Positions 1 to 7,663 of a stretch of DNA of 64,000 nucleotides are shown here, piece after piece. Location: positions 503,919 through 567,918 of the forward strand of contig JAOSJO010000023.1 of the NCBI GenBank assembly GCA_027494055.1. The letters are read 5' to 3'. The stretch comes from Anaerolineae bacterium (GTDB taxonomy: Bacteria; Chloroflexota; Anaerolineae; Aggregatilineales; JAFGMM01). The notes beneath the pieces were generated by a model. It saw nothing but the letters and a program-made list of their open reading frames with translations, did not search any database and was not told the origin of the DNA. The first letter of the stretch is position 1. Each line of letters begins with the position of its first letter. The position numbers were made by a program, and so were the translations under genes.

Positions 1-2
1 GC

Positions 3-170
3 AAGGAATGCTACCTGGCGCGCATGTACGCCGACGACATGGTGGTCAACGTCACCGACCGGGCAGTGCAGACGCTCGGCGGCTATGGCTTTATCCGCGA
101 GTACCCGGTCGAGATGTGGCTGCGCAACGGGCGCGGTTTCGCCACCTTCGACGGCCTGGCGATGGTATAA
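3..170 (+). CDS. acyl-CoA dehydrogenase, C-terminal fragment (cut by window edge)
   Basis: The frame enters from the left edge and runs 55 codons to a TAA. The readable piece contains RAVQTLGGYGFIREYPVE followed by WLRNGR, the last helices of flavin-dependent acyl-CoA dehydrogenases, where the GGYGF turn contacts the flavin across the dimer. The next gene is another member of the same family, starting 11 bases after this stop with GGAG between them, so the two are co-transcribed. In beta-oxidation such enzymes make the trans-2-enoyl-CoA double bond. The N-terminal nine-tenths is outside the window, so chain-length preference cannot be judged. The fragment ends soon after the flavin-contact region, without the usual IYEGTxxI stretch. 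Confidence 0.8.
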   Translation, partial: KECYLARMYADDMVVNVTDRAVQTLGGYGFIREYPVEMWLRNGRGFATFDGLAMV

Positions 171-181
171 GGAGCGCGGCA

Positions 182-1435
182 GTGATCAGCTTCGAGATTC
201 CCGAATACGTGCGGCAACAAAACGACCAGATTCGGATGGTCGCCGAGAGCCAGATGCGCCCCATCGCGCGCCACTACGACGAACACGAGCACGAGCGGCC
301 CACCGCGTTCAACGAGTTCATGTGGCAGGTGATGGCGATGCAGCAGCAGATGGCGGCGCAGCGCCGCGCGCAACGCGAGGCCGAGGGCGCGCCGCGCCCC
401 AAGCGGCCCTCCACGACCAACCTGCGCCAGCTCTTCATGTTCGAGATCATGTCGTGGGGCGACGCCGCCCTGCTGCTCACGATCCCGATGCCGGGCCTGG
501 GCGGCGCGGCCATCGAGGCTGTGGGCACGCCGGAGCAGAAGGAGCGGTTCCTCAACCACTTCTATGAAGGCGACATGAAGTGGGGCGCGATGGCAATCAC
601 CGAGCCGGGGGCCGGCTCGGACACCGCCAACATCCAGACCACCGCCGCCTACGACGCGGAGACGAACGAGTGGGTGCTCAACGGCGAGAAAATTTTCATC
701 ACCGCCGGGAAGATGGCCGGCGAGATGCCGGGCAGTTTTGTGGTCGTGTGGGCCACCGTCGATAAGTCGGCGGGGCGGGCGGGCATCAAGTCGTTCATCG
801 TCCCGGCGGGCACGCCCGGCTTCACGGTGGCGAAGGTCGAGCACAAGCTGGGCATCCGCGCCTCCGACACCGCCGCGCTGGTGTTCGAGAACTGCCGCAT
901 CCCCTACGAGAACATCCTGGGCAGCCCAGAGGTGCAGGACGCGACAGAGACGCGGGGCTTCAAGGGCGTGATGAAGACCTTCGACGCCTCCCGACCTGTC
1001 GTCGCCGGCGGGGCGCTCGGCATCGCGCGCGCGACGATTGAGTTCGTCAAGGAGAAGCTGGACGAGGCCGGCGTCGCAATCCGCTACGGACTGCCGCGCC
1101 ACAAACTGACCGCCCTTGAGCGCGACTTCATGGACATGGAGGCGCAGCACAAGGCCGCCTGGCTGCTGACGCTCCGCGCCGTGTGGATGCTCGACAACGA
1201 AAGGCCCAACACCCTGGAGGCCGCCATGTGCAAGGCGAAGGCCGGCCTCGCGGTGACGCGCATCACGCAGAAGGCGGTCGAGATGCTCGGCCCGATGGGC
1301 TACAGCCGCCAGTGGCTGGTCGAGAAGTGGATGCGCGACGCGAAGATCAACGACATCTACGAGGGCACGGGGCAGATCAACATGCTCATTGTCGCGCGGC
1401 GCATCTTCGGGTACAGTAGCCGTGAACTGAAGTGA
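182..1435 (+). CDS. acyl-CoA dehydrogenase family protein
   Basis: A 417-residue FAD enzyme predicted to oxidise an acyl-CoA at the alpha-beta bond and pass electrons to ETF. The family signature AITEPGAGSD is present near residue 140 (flavin/substrate loop). The C-terminal IYEGTGQINMLIVARRI (about residues 390-407) carries the Glu of the YEGT motif that often acts as catalytic base. I chose the GTG at 182 because GGAG lies 7 bases upstream and the protein then begins with the family-like helix VISFEIPEYV; the frame is open further upstream only as noise over the preceding gene. It is followed 118 bases later by a FadN-like gene, completing an oxidation/hydration/oxidation set. No thiolase is visible. 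Confidence 0.9.
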   Translation: MISFEIPEYVRQQNDQIRMVAESQMRPIARHYDEHEHERPTAFNEFMWQVMAMQQQMAAQRRAQREAEGAPRPKRPSTTNLRQLFMFEIMSWGDAALLLTIPMPGLGGAAIEAVGTPEQKERFLNHFYEGDMKWGAMAITEPGAGSDTANIQTTAAYDAETNEWVLNGEKIFITAGKMAGEMPGSFVVVWATVDKSAGRAGIKSFIVPAGTPGFTVAKVEHKLGIRASDTAALVFENCRIPYENILGSPEVQDATETRGFKGVMKTFDASRPVVAGGALGIARATIEFVKEKLDEAGVAIRYGLPRHKLTALERDFMDMEAQHKAAWLLTLRAVWMLDNERPNTLEAAMCKAKAGLAVTRITQKAVEMLGPMGYSRQWLVEKWMRDAKINDIYEGTGQINMLIVARRIFGYSSRELK

Positions 1436-1553
1436 CGCGGTTGGAGAATTGGACTGCCTGAAGAGCCTCTACCGTGACGGGCTGCGGGCCAGCCTGGTCG
1501 TCGTGAATCCGCTGGGCTACCGCGTCCGGCGCTCCCCGAAGGGACACTGATCC

Positions 1554-3956
1554 ATGACCTACGAAATCAAGCGCGCCGCCGTCATCGGCGCGGGGACGAT
1601 GGGTGCTGCCATCGCCGCGCACCTGGCGAACGTGGGCATTCCCGCGTACCTGCTCGACATCACGCCGCGCGAGTTGACGGAGGCGGAGCAGGCCAGCGGC
1701 CTCACGCTGGAGGACGCCGCCGTGCGCAACCGCCTCGCCAACGAGGGGCTGGCGCGCCTCAAGAAGAGCCGCCCCGCCGCACTCTACCTGCCTGAGTACA
1801 TCGCGCGCATCACGCCCGGCAACCTGGAGGACCACTTCGCCTGGGTGGGCGAGGTCGATTGGGTCATCGAGGCCGTCGTCGAGAACCTTGAGATCAAGCA
1901 GGACCTGATGGCGCGGATCGACGCGGTCCGCCGCCCGGACGCCATCGTCAGCACGAACACCTCCGGCATCCCGGTGCGCAAGATCGCGGAGGGCCGCTCG
2001 GAAGGGTTCCGGCGGCGCTTCCTCGGCACGCATTTCTTCAACCCGCCGCGCTACCTCAAGCTGCTGGAAATCATCCCAACGCCGGACACCGACCCCGCGC
2101 TGGTGGATTACATGGCCGGCTTCGGCGCGGAGGTCCTGGGCAAAGGCGTGGTGGTGTGCAAGGACACGCCCAACTTCATCGCGAACCGCCTCATCAGCTT
2201 CGACGCGGCCTTCACCATCAACCACGCCATCGAGCACGGCTACACCGTCGAGGAGGTGGACAACCTCACCGGGCGCATCCTGGGCCGCCCCAAGAGCGGC
2301 ACGCTCCGCCTGGCGGACCTGGTTGGGCTGGACGTGGCGGCGCACGTCAACGAGAGCCTGTACGCGGCCCTCCCGCATGACCCGGACCGCGACATCCTGC
2401 GCGGCGGCGCGCGCTATCAGGCGGTGATGGCGCGGCTGCTGGAGGCGAACCGGCTCGGCGAGAAGACCGGGGAGGGCTTCTACAAGAAGATCAAAGAGGA
2501 CGGCAGGTCGGTCATCCTGGCGCTGGACTTCGACAGCATGGCGTACCGGCCTCAGGAGAAGGTGCGCTACGAGTCGGTGGGCGCGGTGCGCAATGACCCG
2601 CTCCCTGAACGGCTGCGCGCACTGGTGGCGAGCGAAGACCGGGCGGGCCGCTTCATCCGCGCCGTGACCGACTTCAATCTCGCCTACGCCGCCCGGTGCG
2701 CTCCCGAAATCGCGGACGACATCACCGCGATTGACGACGCGGTGCGCTGGGGCTTTGCCCGCGATATGGGGCCGTTCGAGATGTGGGACGCGCTCGGCGT
2801 GGCGGAGACCATCGCGCGCATGGAGGGCGCAGGACTGACGGTCGCGCCCTGGGTCAAGGAGATGGTCGCGGCAGGCGTCACCAGCTTCTACACGCGCGGC
2901 GACGACGGCGTGAAGCGCTACTATGACTTCACCGCCAAAGCGTACAAACCCGCGCGCGTGCGCCCGAAGGCGCTTGCCATCGACGACCTGAAGGCGGCGC
3001 GCGGCGCGGTCGCGGCCAACGCGGACGCCAGCCTGGTCGATATGGGCGACGGCGTGCTGCTGCTTGAGTTCCACAGCAAGATGAACACGCTCACGCCCGA
3101 CGTGTTTGCGCTATGGCAGACCGCGCTCGACCGGCTGCGCGAAGACGACGCCTTTGTCGGCATGGTGATCGGCAACGAGGGCGAGGATTTCTGCACCGGC
3201 GCGAACCTGACGCCGGCCGGCGGCATCGACATCGAGGCGCTGGTGCGGCAGATGCAGGACCTCGCCATGGCGACGCGCTACAGCCCCAAGCCGGTCGTCG
3301 CCGCCCCGCACGGGCGCGTGCTCGGCGGGGGCACAGAAATCGTCCTTGCCGCCGCGCGCGTGGTCGCCGCCGCCGAAACCTACATCGGCCTCGTCGAGGT
3401 TGGGGTGGGCCTTGTCCCGGCGGGCGGCGGCTGCAAAGAGATGGTGCGCCGCGTCGTCAGCCCTGCCGCCGCCGTCGAGGGTGCGGACGCGCTGCCGTTC
3501 CTGGCGCGCGTGTTCGAGACCATCGGCCTGGCGAAGGTGGCCGAGAGCGCGCCCCAGGCGCAGCAGATGGGGTTCCTGTCCCCGACCGACGTGATTGTGG
3601 TGGACGGCGATGTGCGACTATACGAGGCCAAGCGTCACGTGCTCGGCCTCGCGCCCACCTACCGCCCGCCCGCGCGCGGGAAGCACATCTACGCGCTCGG
3701 CGAACGGGGTATCGCCGCGCTGAACGCCATGGTCTACGGCATGGTGCAGGGCGGCTGGGCCAGCGAACACGACGCCGTCATCGCGGATAAGCTGGCGCAC
3801 ATCCTGTGCGGCGGGCCGCTCAGCGCGCCGCAATGGGTCGATGAGCAGTACATCCTCGACCTGGAACGCAAGGCGTTTCTGGAATTGCTCATGGAACCCA
3901 AGACGCAGGAGCGCATCTTCGCGCTGCTCCAGACGGGCCGGCCTGTGCGGAATTAG
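1554..3956 (+). CDS. fadN: 3-hydroxyacyl-CoA dehydrogenase / enoyl-CoA hydratase (FadN type)
   Basis: An 800-residue bifunctional beta-oxidation enzyme with the domain order of Bacillus FadN: dehydrogenase first, crotonase last. Residues 1-30 hold the Rossmann loop GAGTMGAAIAAHLA for NAD. THFFNPPRYLKLLEI (about 162-176) contains the catalytic His of hydroxyacyl-CoA dehydrogenases. Two C-terminal HAD domains follow (NFIANR, GRPKSGTLRLADLVGLD). From about residue 480 a crotonase fold starts, with the oxyanion-hole region HGRVLGGGTEIVLAA and the VEVGVGLVPAGGG acid segment. Length agrees with FadN (about 790). ATG at 1554 is the first start after the upstream acyl-CoA dehydrogenase. Together the three genes oxidise acyl-CoA to 3-ketoacyl-CoA. 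Confidence 0.9.
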   Translation: MTYEIKRAAVIGAGTMGAAIAAHLANVGIPAYLLDITPRELTEAEQASGLTLEDAAVRNRLANEGLARLKKSRPAALYLPEYIARITPGNLEDHFAWVGEVDWVIEAVVENLEIKQDLMARIDAVRRPDAIVSTNTSGIPVRKIAEGRSEGFRRRFLGTHFFNPPRYLKLLEIIPTPDTDPALVDYMAGFGAEVLGKGVVVCKDTPNFIANRLISFDAAFTINHAIEHGYTVEEVDNLTGRILGRPKSGTLRLADLVGLDVAAHVNESLYAALPHDPDRDILRGGARYQAVMARLLEANRLGEKTGEGFYKKIKEDGRSVILALDFDSMAYRPQEKVRYESVGAVRNDPLPERLRALVASEDRAGRFIRAVTDFNLAYAARCAPEIADDITAIDDAVRWGFARDMGPFEMWDALGVAETIARMEGAGLTVAPWVKEMVAAGVTSFYTRGDDGVKRYYDFTAKAYKPARVRPKALAIDDLKAARGAVAANADASLVDMGDGVLLLEFHSKMNTLTPDVFALWQTALDRLREDDAFVGMVIGNEGEDFCTGANLTPAGGIDIEALVRQMQDLAMATRYSPKPVVAAPHGRVLGGGTEIVLAAARVVAAAETYIGLVEVGVGLVPAGGGCKEMVRRVVSPAAAVEGADALPFLARVFETIGLAKVAESAPQAQQMGFLSPTDVIVVDGDVRLYEAKRHVLGLAPTYRPPARGKHIYALGERGIAALNAMVYGMVQGGWASEHDAVIADKLAHILCGGPLSAPQWVDEQYILDLERKAFLELLMEPKTQERIFALLQTGRPVRN

Positions 3957-4000
3957 GTTTGGGGATTGGCATCGCGCGGGGTGGCGCGGCCGGCGGCGGG

Positions 4001-4912
4001 TCAGTTCAGGTAGATCTGCGGCGCTGCCGGCGCAACGAGCCGGTCCGGCTCCGGGTCAGGAAGGTCCTCGCTCTCGTCGAAAAGCATCCGTTCCAGCACC
4101 GCAATCCACGGCTCGCGCCGGCGCTCGAAGGCCTCGCGCTCGCCCTCAGACCAGGTACCCGTCTGCGACTGGAGCCAGTAATGCAGCCGGAGGTCATCCG
4201 GCCACAGGGGGCGCTGCGCGGCGCTGAGCAGGTCCTCCGCCGCAAGCTGATACTCGCCACGCGCGCGCAACGCCCAGCCGCGCCGCAGGTAGCCAACCCG
4301 GCGGTTAGGCGCGGCCACAATCGCGCGCGTGTAGGCCTCAACCGCCGCGTCGAAATCGCGCAGGCGCTGCTCGTACACCGAGCCGACCATCACCAGGGCG
4401 TCATAGCGCAGCGGGTCGCGCGCGCCGACCCGCGCCGCCAGCCGCTCCAACGTCGCGACCGCGCACGCAGGCTCGCCGAGCAAGAGGTAGCAGCGCGCCA
4501 GCTCCAGGTAGCCGGTCACCCAGGCTGCGTGGTGCTCCAGCGCGATCACCAGCTCCGCGGCGGCGTCCTCGTACCGGCCCAGGTAGTCGTACAGGCGGGC
4601 GCGCGCCAGCCGGCTGTGATGGCTCGTCGGGGCGAGGCGCACCGCCTCCCCCGCGTCGTCGAGCGCTCGATCCACGACGCCGGCGCGGACCAGCACCTGG
4701 CTGCGCAGGGCATAGGCCAGGGCGAGCGAGTCGTCCAGCTCAATGGCGCGGGTGAGCATGGCGAGAGCGGCCTGCTGCTCGCCCACCGCGATAGACCGCT
4801 GCGCGCGCCGCAAGAGGCGTGCAGTGCGCGCGCGGCGTGCGACCGCGCGCCCCAGCACCCCCGCGAGAACGATAAGACCTGTAAGGCCCCAGACCCATAT
4901 GTAATCGACCAT
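4001..4912 (-). CDS. membrane-anchored TPR protein
   Basis: About 303 residues. The N-terminus MVDYIWVWGLTGLIVLAGVL is a single membrane segment, followed by an Arg-rich stretch (inside-positive) and then helical pairs of about 34 residues that fit tetratricopeptide repeats (for example AALAMLTRAIELDDSLALAYALRS and AVEAYTRAIVAAPNRRVGYLRRG). TPRs are protein-binding scaffolds; no enzymatic motif is visible. I prefer the ATG at 4912, which has AGGG just upstream, over an in-frame GTG five codons earlier. The gene converges on the fadN gene with a 44-base gap. Partner and role are unknown. Confidence 0.7.
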   Translation of the reverse strand: MVDYIWVWGLTGLIVLAGVLGRAVARRARTARLLRRAQRSIAVGEQQAALAMLTRAIELDDSLALAYALRSQVLVRAGVVDRALDDAGEAVRLAPTSHHSRLARARLYDYLGRYEDAAAELVIALEHHAAWVTGYLELARCYLLLGEPACAVATLERLAARVGARDPLRYDALVMVGSVYEQRLRDFDAAVEAYTRAIVAAPNRRVGYLRRGWALRARGEYQLAAEDLLSAAQRPLWPDDLRLHYWLQSQTGTWSEGEREAFERRREPWIAVLERMLFDESEDLPDPEPDRLVAPAAPQIYLN

Positions 4913-5042
4913 GATCCCTGCGCCCACGCTTGTCTGCGTTGCCGGTGCATCCCTAGTTTACCCACGGGTGGCGTGGGCTGCGGGTAGGATGTGGTAAGCA
5001 TCTTTCTACCAACTATCAACCTTTCCGGTTGGGGGAAAGCAA

Positions 5043-5062
5043 ACCGACCGCCGGAGGTCGGT
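5043..5062 (-). terminator. probable intrinsic terminator of the zinc-finger gene
   Basis: Read on the minus strand, ACCGACC-TCCGGC-GGTCGGT forms a perfect 7-bp stem with a 6-base loop, followed directly by TTTGCTTT. It lies about 50 bases downstream of the small zinc-finger gene, as expected for its transcription stop. Confidence 0.55.
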
Positions 5063-5114
5063 GCGTGGGGAATATTCGGTTGGAAGTCAGGCGTGACGAG
5101 GAAGGGTGTGTTCG

Positions 5115-5255
5115 TTAGCCGCCCGACGCCTGCGCGTGTACGCGGGCGTCGCGTTTGCGGTTCTTCCCTGTGTGTGCGCGGAGAATGTGCTGGGCCAGAC
5201 GATCGACACTTTCAAAACCACGTCCACAATATGGACAGGTATGCTTCTTTGCCAT
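5115..5255 (-). CDS. small single C2H2 zinc-finger protein
   Basis: A 46-residue protein, MAKKHTCPYCGRGF then a C-terminal basic tail. The metal site reads C-x2-C-x12-H-x4-H with the aromatic and Leu spacing of a classical C2H2 finger (CPYCGRGF, RLAQHILRAH), followed by TGKNRKR. The finger is essentially the whole protein. The ATG at 5255 has GGGGGA 8 bases upstream; the frame is open 18 codons further but without a ribosome site. The gene is isolated, its upstream DNA is AT-rich, and a terminator follows. A DNA- or RNA-binding role is inference; no partner gene is visible. The spacing pattern is unlikely by chance. Confidence 0.65.
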   Translation of the reverse strand: MAKKHTCPYCGRGFESVDRLAQHILRAHTGKNRKRDARVHAQASGG

Positions 5256-5487
5256 GCTGAGGTCCCCCTGGATTGTTGTCGTTCTGGTGGCAAAGTGAGC
5301 GCAATGCATTTTACATACAAAACCTTAACTAAAATAGCAGACTTCTGCAAGAAAATCAAGTGTTGTATGACTTTATATCATGCTTCTTTACGAAAAATTC
5401 ACACAACAACAATGTTCGGGGTCTTGTGACAGCCTCAGCCGGCCCGTGTTCCCTCCGTGAGGTGCAGATATATGCTGTACGCCGGGC

Positions 5488-6228
5488 GTGGAGGCGATTA
5501 TAATTAGCGGCGTGGAAACCCTGGCCCGCACCCTGAACGAGACTCTGCGGCTGGACCTCACCGCCGACCAGCAGCGCGCCTTCCGCGCCTATGCGGCGCT
5601 GCTCCTGGAGTGGAACGCCCACACCAACCTGACGGCGATCACCGAGCCGGCGGCGATTGAAACCAAGCACTTTCTCGACTCGCTGACGCTGCTGCGCGCG
5701 GTGCGTCCCACCGCCGCCGGGCTGCGGGTCGTGGACGTGGGCAGCGGTGCGGGGTTTCCGGGCGTGCCGCTCAAGGTCGTGTTCCCGCATATCAAACTGA
5801 CGCTGGTGGAAGCGACCGGCAAGAAAGCGGATTTCCTGGAACACCTGACGCGCACGCTTGGGCTGCGCGACGTGAAGGTGGTCAACTGCCGCGCTGAGGA
5901 GTGCGGCCAGGACGCCGCCCACCGCGAGCGCTACGACCTTGCCCTGGCGCGTGCAGTCGCCGCGATGCCGACGCTGGCGGAGTACCTGCTTCCATTGTGC
6001 CGTGTTGGAGGGCAGTGCGTCGCCTACAAGGGCGAGAGCGCCCCGCAGGAGGCCGCCCAGGCGGAGAACGCGCTCCGCATCCTCGGCGGCCAGTTGCGGC
6101 AACTGGTCCCCATTGAGCTGCCGGGCGTGGCCGAGACCCGGTACCTGATCGTCATCGACAAGCGCGTCGCGACCCCGGAGAGGTATCCCCGCCGGCCCGG
6201 AATCCCGGCTAAGCGCCCGCTGTCATGA
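5488..6228 (+). CDS. rsmG: 16S rRNA (guanine527-N7)-methyltransferase RsmG
   Basis: A 246-residue SAM-dependent methyltransferase that makes m7G527 in 16S rRNA; its loss is linked to low-level streptomycin resistance in other bacteria. The family pattern is complete: LLLEWNAHTNLTAI near residue 35, HFLDSL, the SAM-binding motif VVDVGSGAGFPGVPLK (about 77-92), LVEATGKKADFL, and the late LALARAVAAMPTLAEYLLP segment. The start is uncertain: GTG at 5488 gives a length near the family norm, while GTG at 5512 would follow a TATAAT and could be leaderless. The 3' end overlaps the convergent recF gene by 20 bases. This is not the usual gidA/parA neighbourhood. Confidence 0.93.
   Translation: MEAIIISGVETLARTLNETLRLDLTADQQRAFRAYAALLLEWNAHTNLTAITEPAAIETKHFLDSLTLLRAVRPTAAGLRVVDVGSGAGFPGVPLKVVFPHIKLTLVEATGKKADFLEHLTRTLGLRDVKVVNCRAEECGQDAAHRERYDLALARAVAAMPTLAEYLLPLCRVGGQCVAYKGESAPQEAAQAENALRILGGQLRQLVPIELPGVAETRYLIVIDKRVATPERYPRRPGIPAKRPLS
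5499..5504 (+). promoter_or_regulatory. perfect -10 hexamer at the rsmG 5' end
   Basis: TATAAT lies between two possible GTG starts of rsmG (5488 and 5512). Transcription would begin near 5511, almost on the second GTG, which would make a leaderless message. No good -35 is visible at 16-18 bases upstream. It could also be chance in an AT-rich patch. Confidence 0.3.
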
Positions 6229-7417
6229 TCTGCCCCGCCGCCACGCGCCAGAGCGTCGCGCGGGCGAGGAACTCGTCGGTGAACAGCCCCGACTCGGTGG
6301 TGGCGAGCACGGCCTGATTGGCCTCGGCGACGTGCGCCAGCAGGTAGGCGCGCCGCTGCGCGTCCAGCTCGGCCACAACCTCGTCGAGCAGCAGCACCGG
6401 CCACTCGCCGACGACGCCGCGCATCCACGCCAGCTCGGCGAGCTTGAGCGCCATCACCGCCGTGCGCGCCTGGCCCCGGCTGCCGTAGTACCCCACGTCG
6501 CGCCCGTTGATGTCCAGCCGTAGTTCGTCGCGGTGCGGCCCGCAGAGCGTCACCCCGCGCTCAATCTCCTGGCGGCGGCTGGCGCGCAGCGTATCTGAGA
6601 ACTGCGGCGCGATCTCGTCCGGCGCAAGCTGGCGGTGCAGGTCGAGGCCCGCCGCCTCGAACGAGAGCTGGCCGTCACCGTTCGCCGTGGGCGCGAAGCT
6701 GGGGAGGTACCGGAGCGACAGGTGCTCGGTGTCGCCGGTCAGCTCGCGGTGGGTGCGCTGCGCCAGTGCTTCCATCTCGCGGAGGAGGCGCTGCCGGCCC
6801 GCCAGCAGCACCGCGCCCTTCTCGGCGGCCAGCTCGTCCCAGTAGTCAAGCTCCTCCGCCCGCTCGTAGCCGTCTTTGACCCGCTTGAGCAGGGCGTTGC
6901 GCTGGCTGATGATCTTCTCATACTCGCTCAGCGCGCGGCAGTAGGCCGGGTCGGTCTGGCACAGCGTCACATTGAGGTAGCGCCGGCGCTCGGCGGGGGG
7001 GCCTTCGATCAACGTCATGTCCTGCGGCATGAAGAGCACCACGTTGACGCGGCCCAGCAGGTCCATCGCGCGCCGCTCCAGCCCATCGACGCTAATCACC
7101 TTGCGCAGGCGCTCGCCGTCGGCGTTCTGCTCCTTCATCAGTGTGATCTCGATGCGCGTCAGCTTGCCCGCTGCGCTCGCCACCTCGGTGACGAGCCGCG
7201 CGAAGGGCAGCACGTCCTCATCGGCGAGCCAGTTGATGAGCTGGCGGTCGGTGGCGGTGTACGGGCTGCGCGACGTGGCGAGGTAGTAGATCGCCTCCAG
7301 GAAGCTGGTCTTGCCCTGCGCGTTGGCCCCCACGAGCACGAGCGGCCCCTCCGGCAGGTCAACTTCGAGGCGGGCGTAGTTGCGGAAATTGGTCAGGGAC
7401 AGGTGTCGAATGCGCAT
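6209..7417 (-). CDS. recF: DNA replication and repair protein RecF
   Basis: A 402-residue SMC-like ATPase that loads RecA at single-strand gaps with RecO and RecR. The start MRIRHLSLTNFRNYARLEV is the typical RecF opening. Walker A is GANAQGKTSFLEAIYYL (about residues 30-46). Lid-side motifs SPYTATDRQLINW and FMPQDMTLIEGPPAERR follow, and LLLDEVVAELDAQRR near residue 350 is Walker B with the D-loop. The length is slightly above the common 360-380. Its convergent neighbour is rsmG, with overlapping stop codons. No dnaA, dnaN or gyrB is adjacent, so the classical origin-region linkage is lost here. Confidence 0.94.
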   Translation of the reverse strand: MRIRHLSLTNFRNYARLEVDLPEGPLVLVGANAQGKTSFLEAIYYLATSRSPYTATDRQLINWLADEDVLPFARLVTEVASAAGKLTRIEITLMKEQNADGERLRKVISVDGLERRAMDLLGRVNVVLFMPQDMTLIEGPPAERRRYLNVTLCQTDPAYCRALSEYEKIISQRNALLKRVKDGYERAEELDYWDELAAEKGAVLLAGRQRLLREMEALAQRTHRELTGDTEHLSLRYLPSFAPTANGDGQLSFEAAGLDLHRQLAPDEIAPQFSDTLRASRRQEIERGVTLCGPHRDELRLDINGRDVGYYGSRGQARTAVMALKLAELAWMRGVVGEWPVLLLDEVVAELDAQRRAYLLAHVAEANQAVLATTESGLFTDEFLARATLWRVAAGQIMTAGA

Positions 7418-7589
7418 ACAGTTCACGGCTCTCCGGCGCAGCGCGGAGGATTGTAGCATGGCCCTGGAGGGCGGGCAATGAGTCGCAGGGGGTCGTTCCT
7501 GCAGACTGATCGGAAGTTCCTTATTGAATCCAACAATCCCTGTGTGGAGACACAGTGCGCCAAACTCTCAGGCATCGCCACATCTGGGG

Positions 7590-7618
7590 GTAGGGGCGAC
7601 CCGGCGGGTCGCCCCTAC
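7590..7618. repeat. dispersed palindrome, GTAGGGGC family, copy 1
   Basis: A perfect 13-bp inverted repeat (GTAGGGGCGACCC / GGGTCGCCCCTAC) with a 3-base loop in the spacer upstream of recF. Related copies lie at 46200, 48476 and 56446. The spacer between recF and the HCY-MTHFR gene (7418-7663) otherwise shows nothing recognisable. Confidence 0.8.
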
Positions 7619-7663
7619 GAGCAATGGCAGGTTGCGTGATAACGCGTCCGCAGCCCCGCCGCG

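Noticed and set aside
1449-1550. 33-codon frame (TTG start) between the acyl-CoA dehydrogenase and fadN genes
   Set aside because: GGAG is only about two bases from the TTG, composition is ordinary, and no family resemblance is seen. It is probably chance in the 118-base spacer.
1386-3074. 562-codon open frame on the minus strand
   Set aside because: It is antisense to fadN; the composition is shadow-like and no motif is present.
5106-5429. 107-codon plus-strand frame over the zinc-finger gene
   Set aside because: There is no motif or ribosome site. The minus-strand C2H2 pattern is much stronger, and the 3' part is AT-rich noise.
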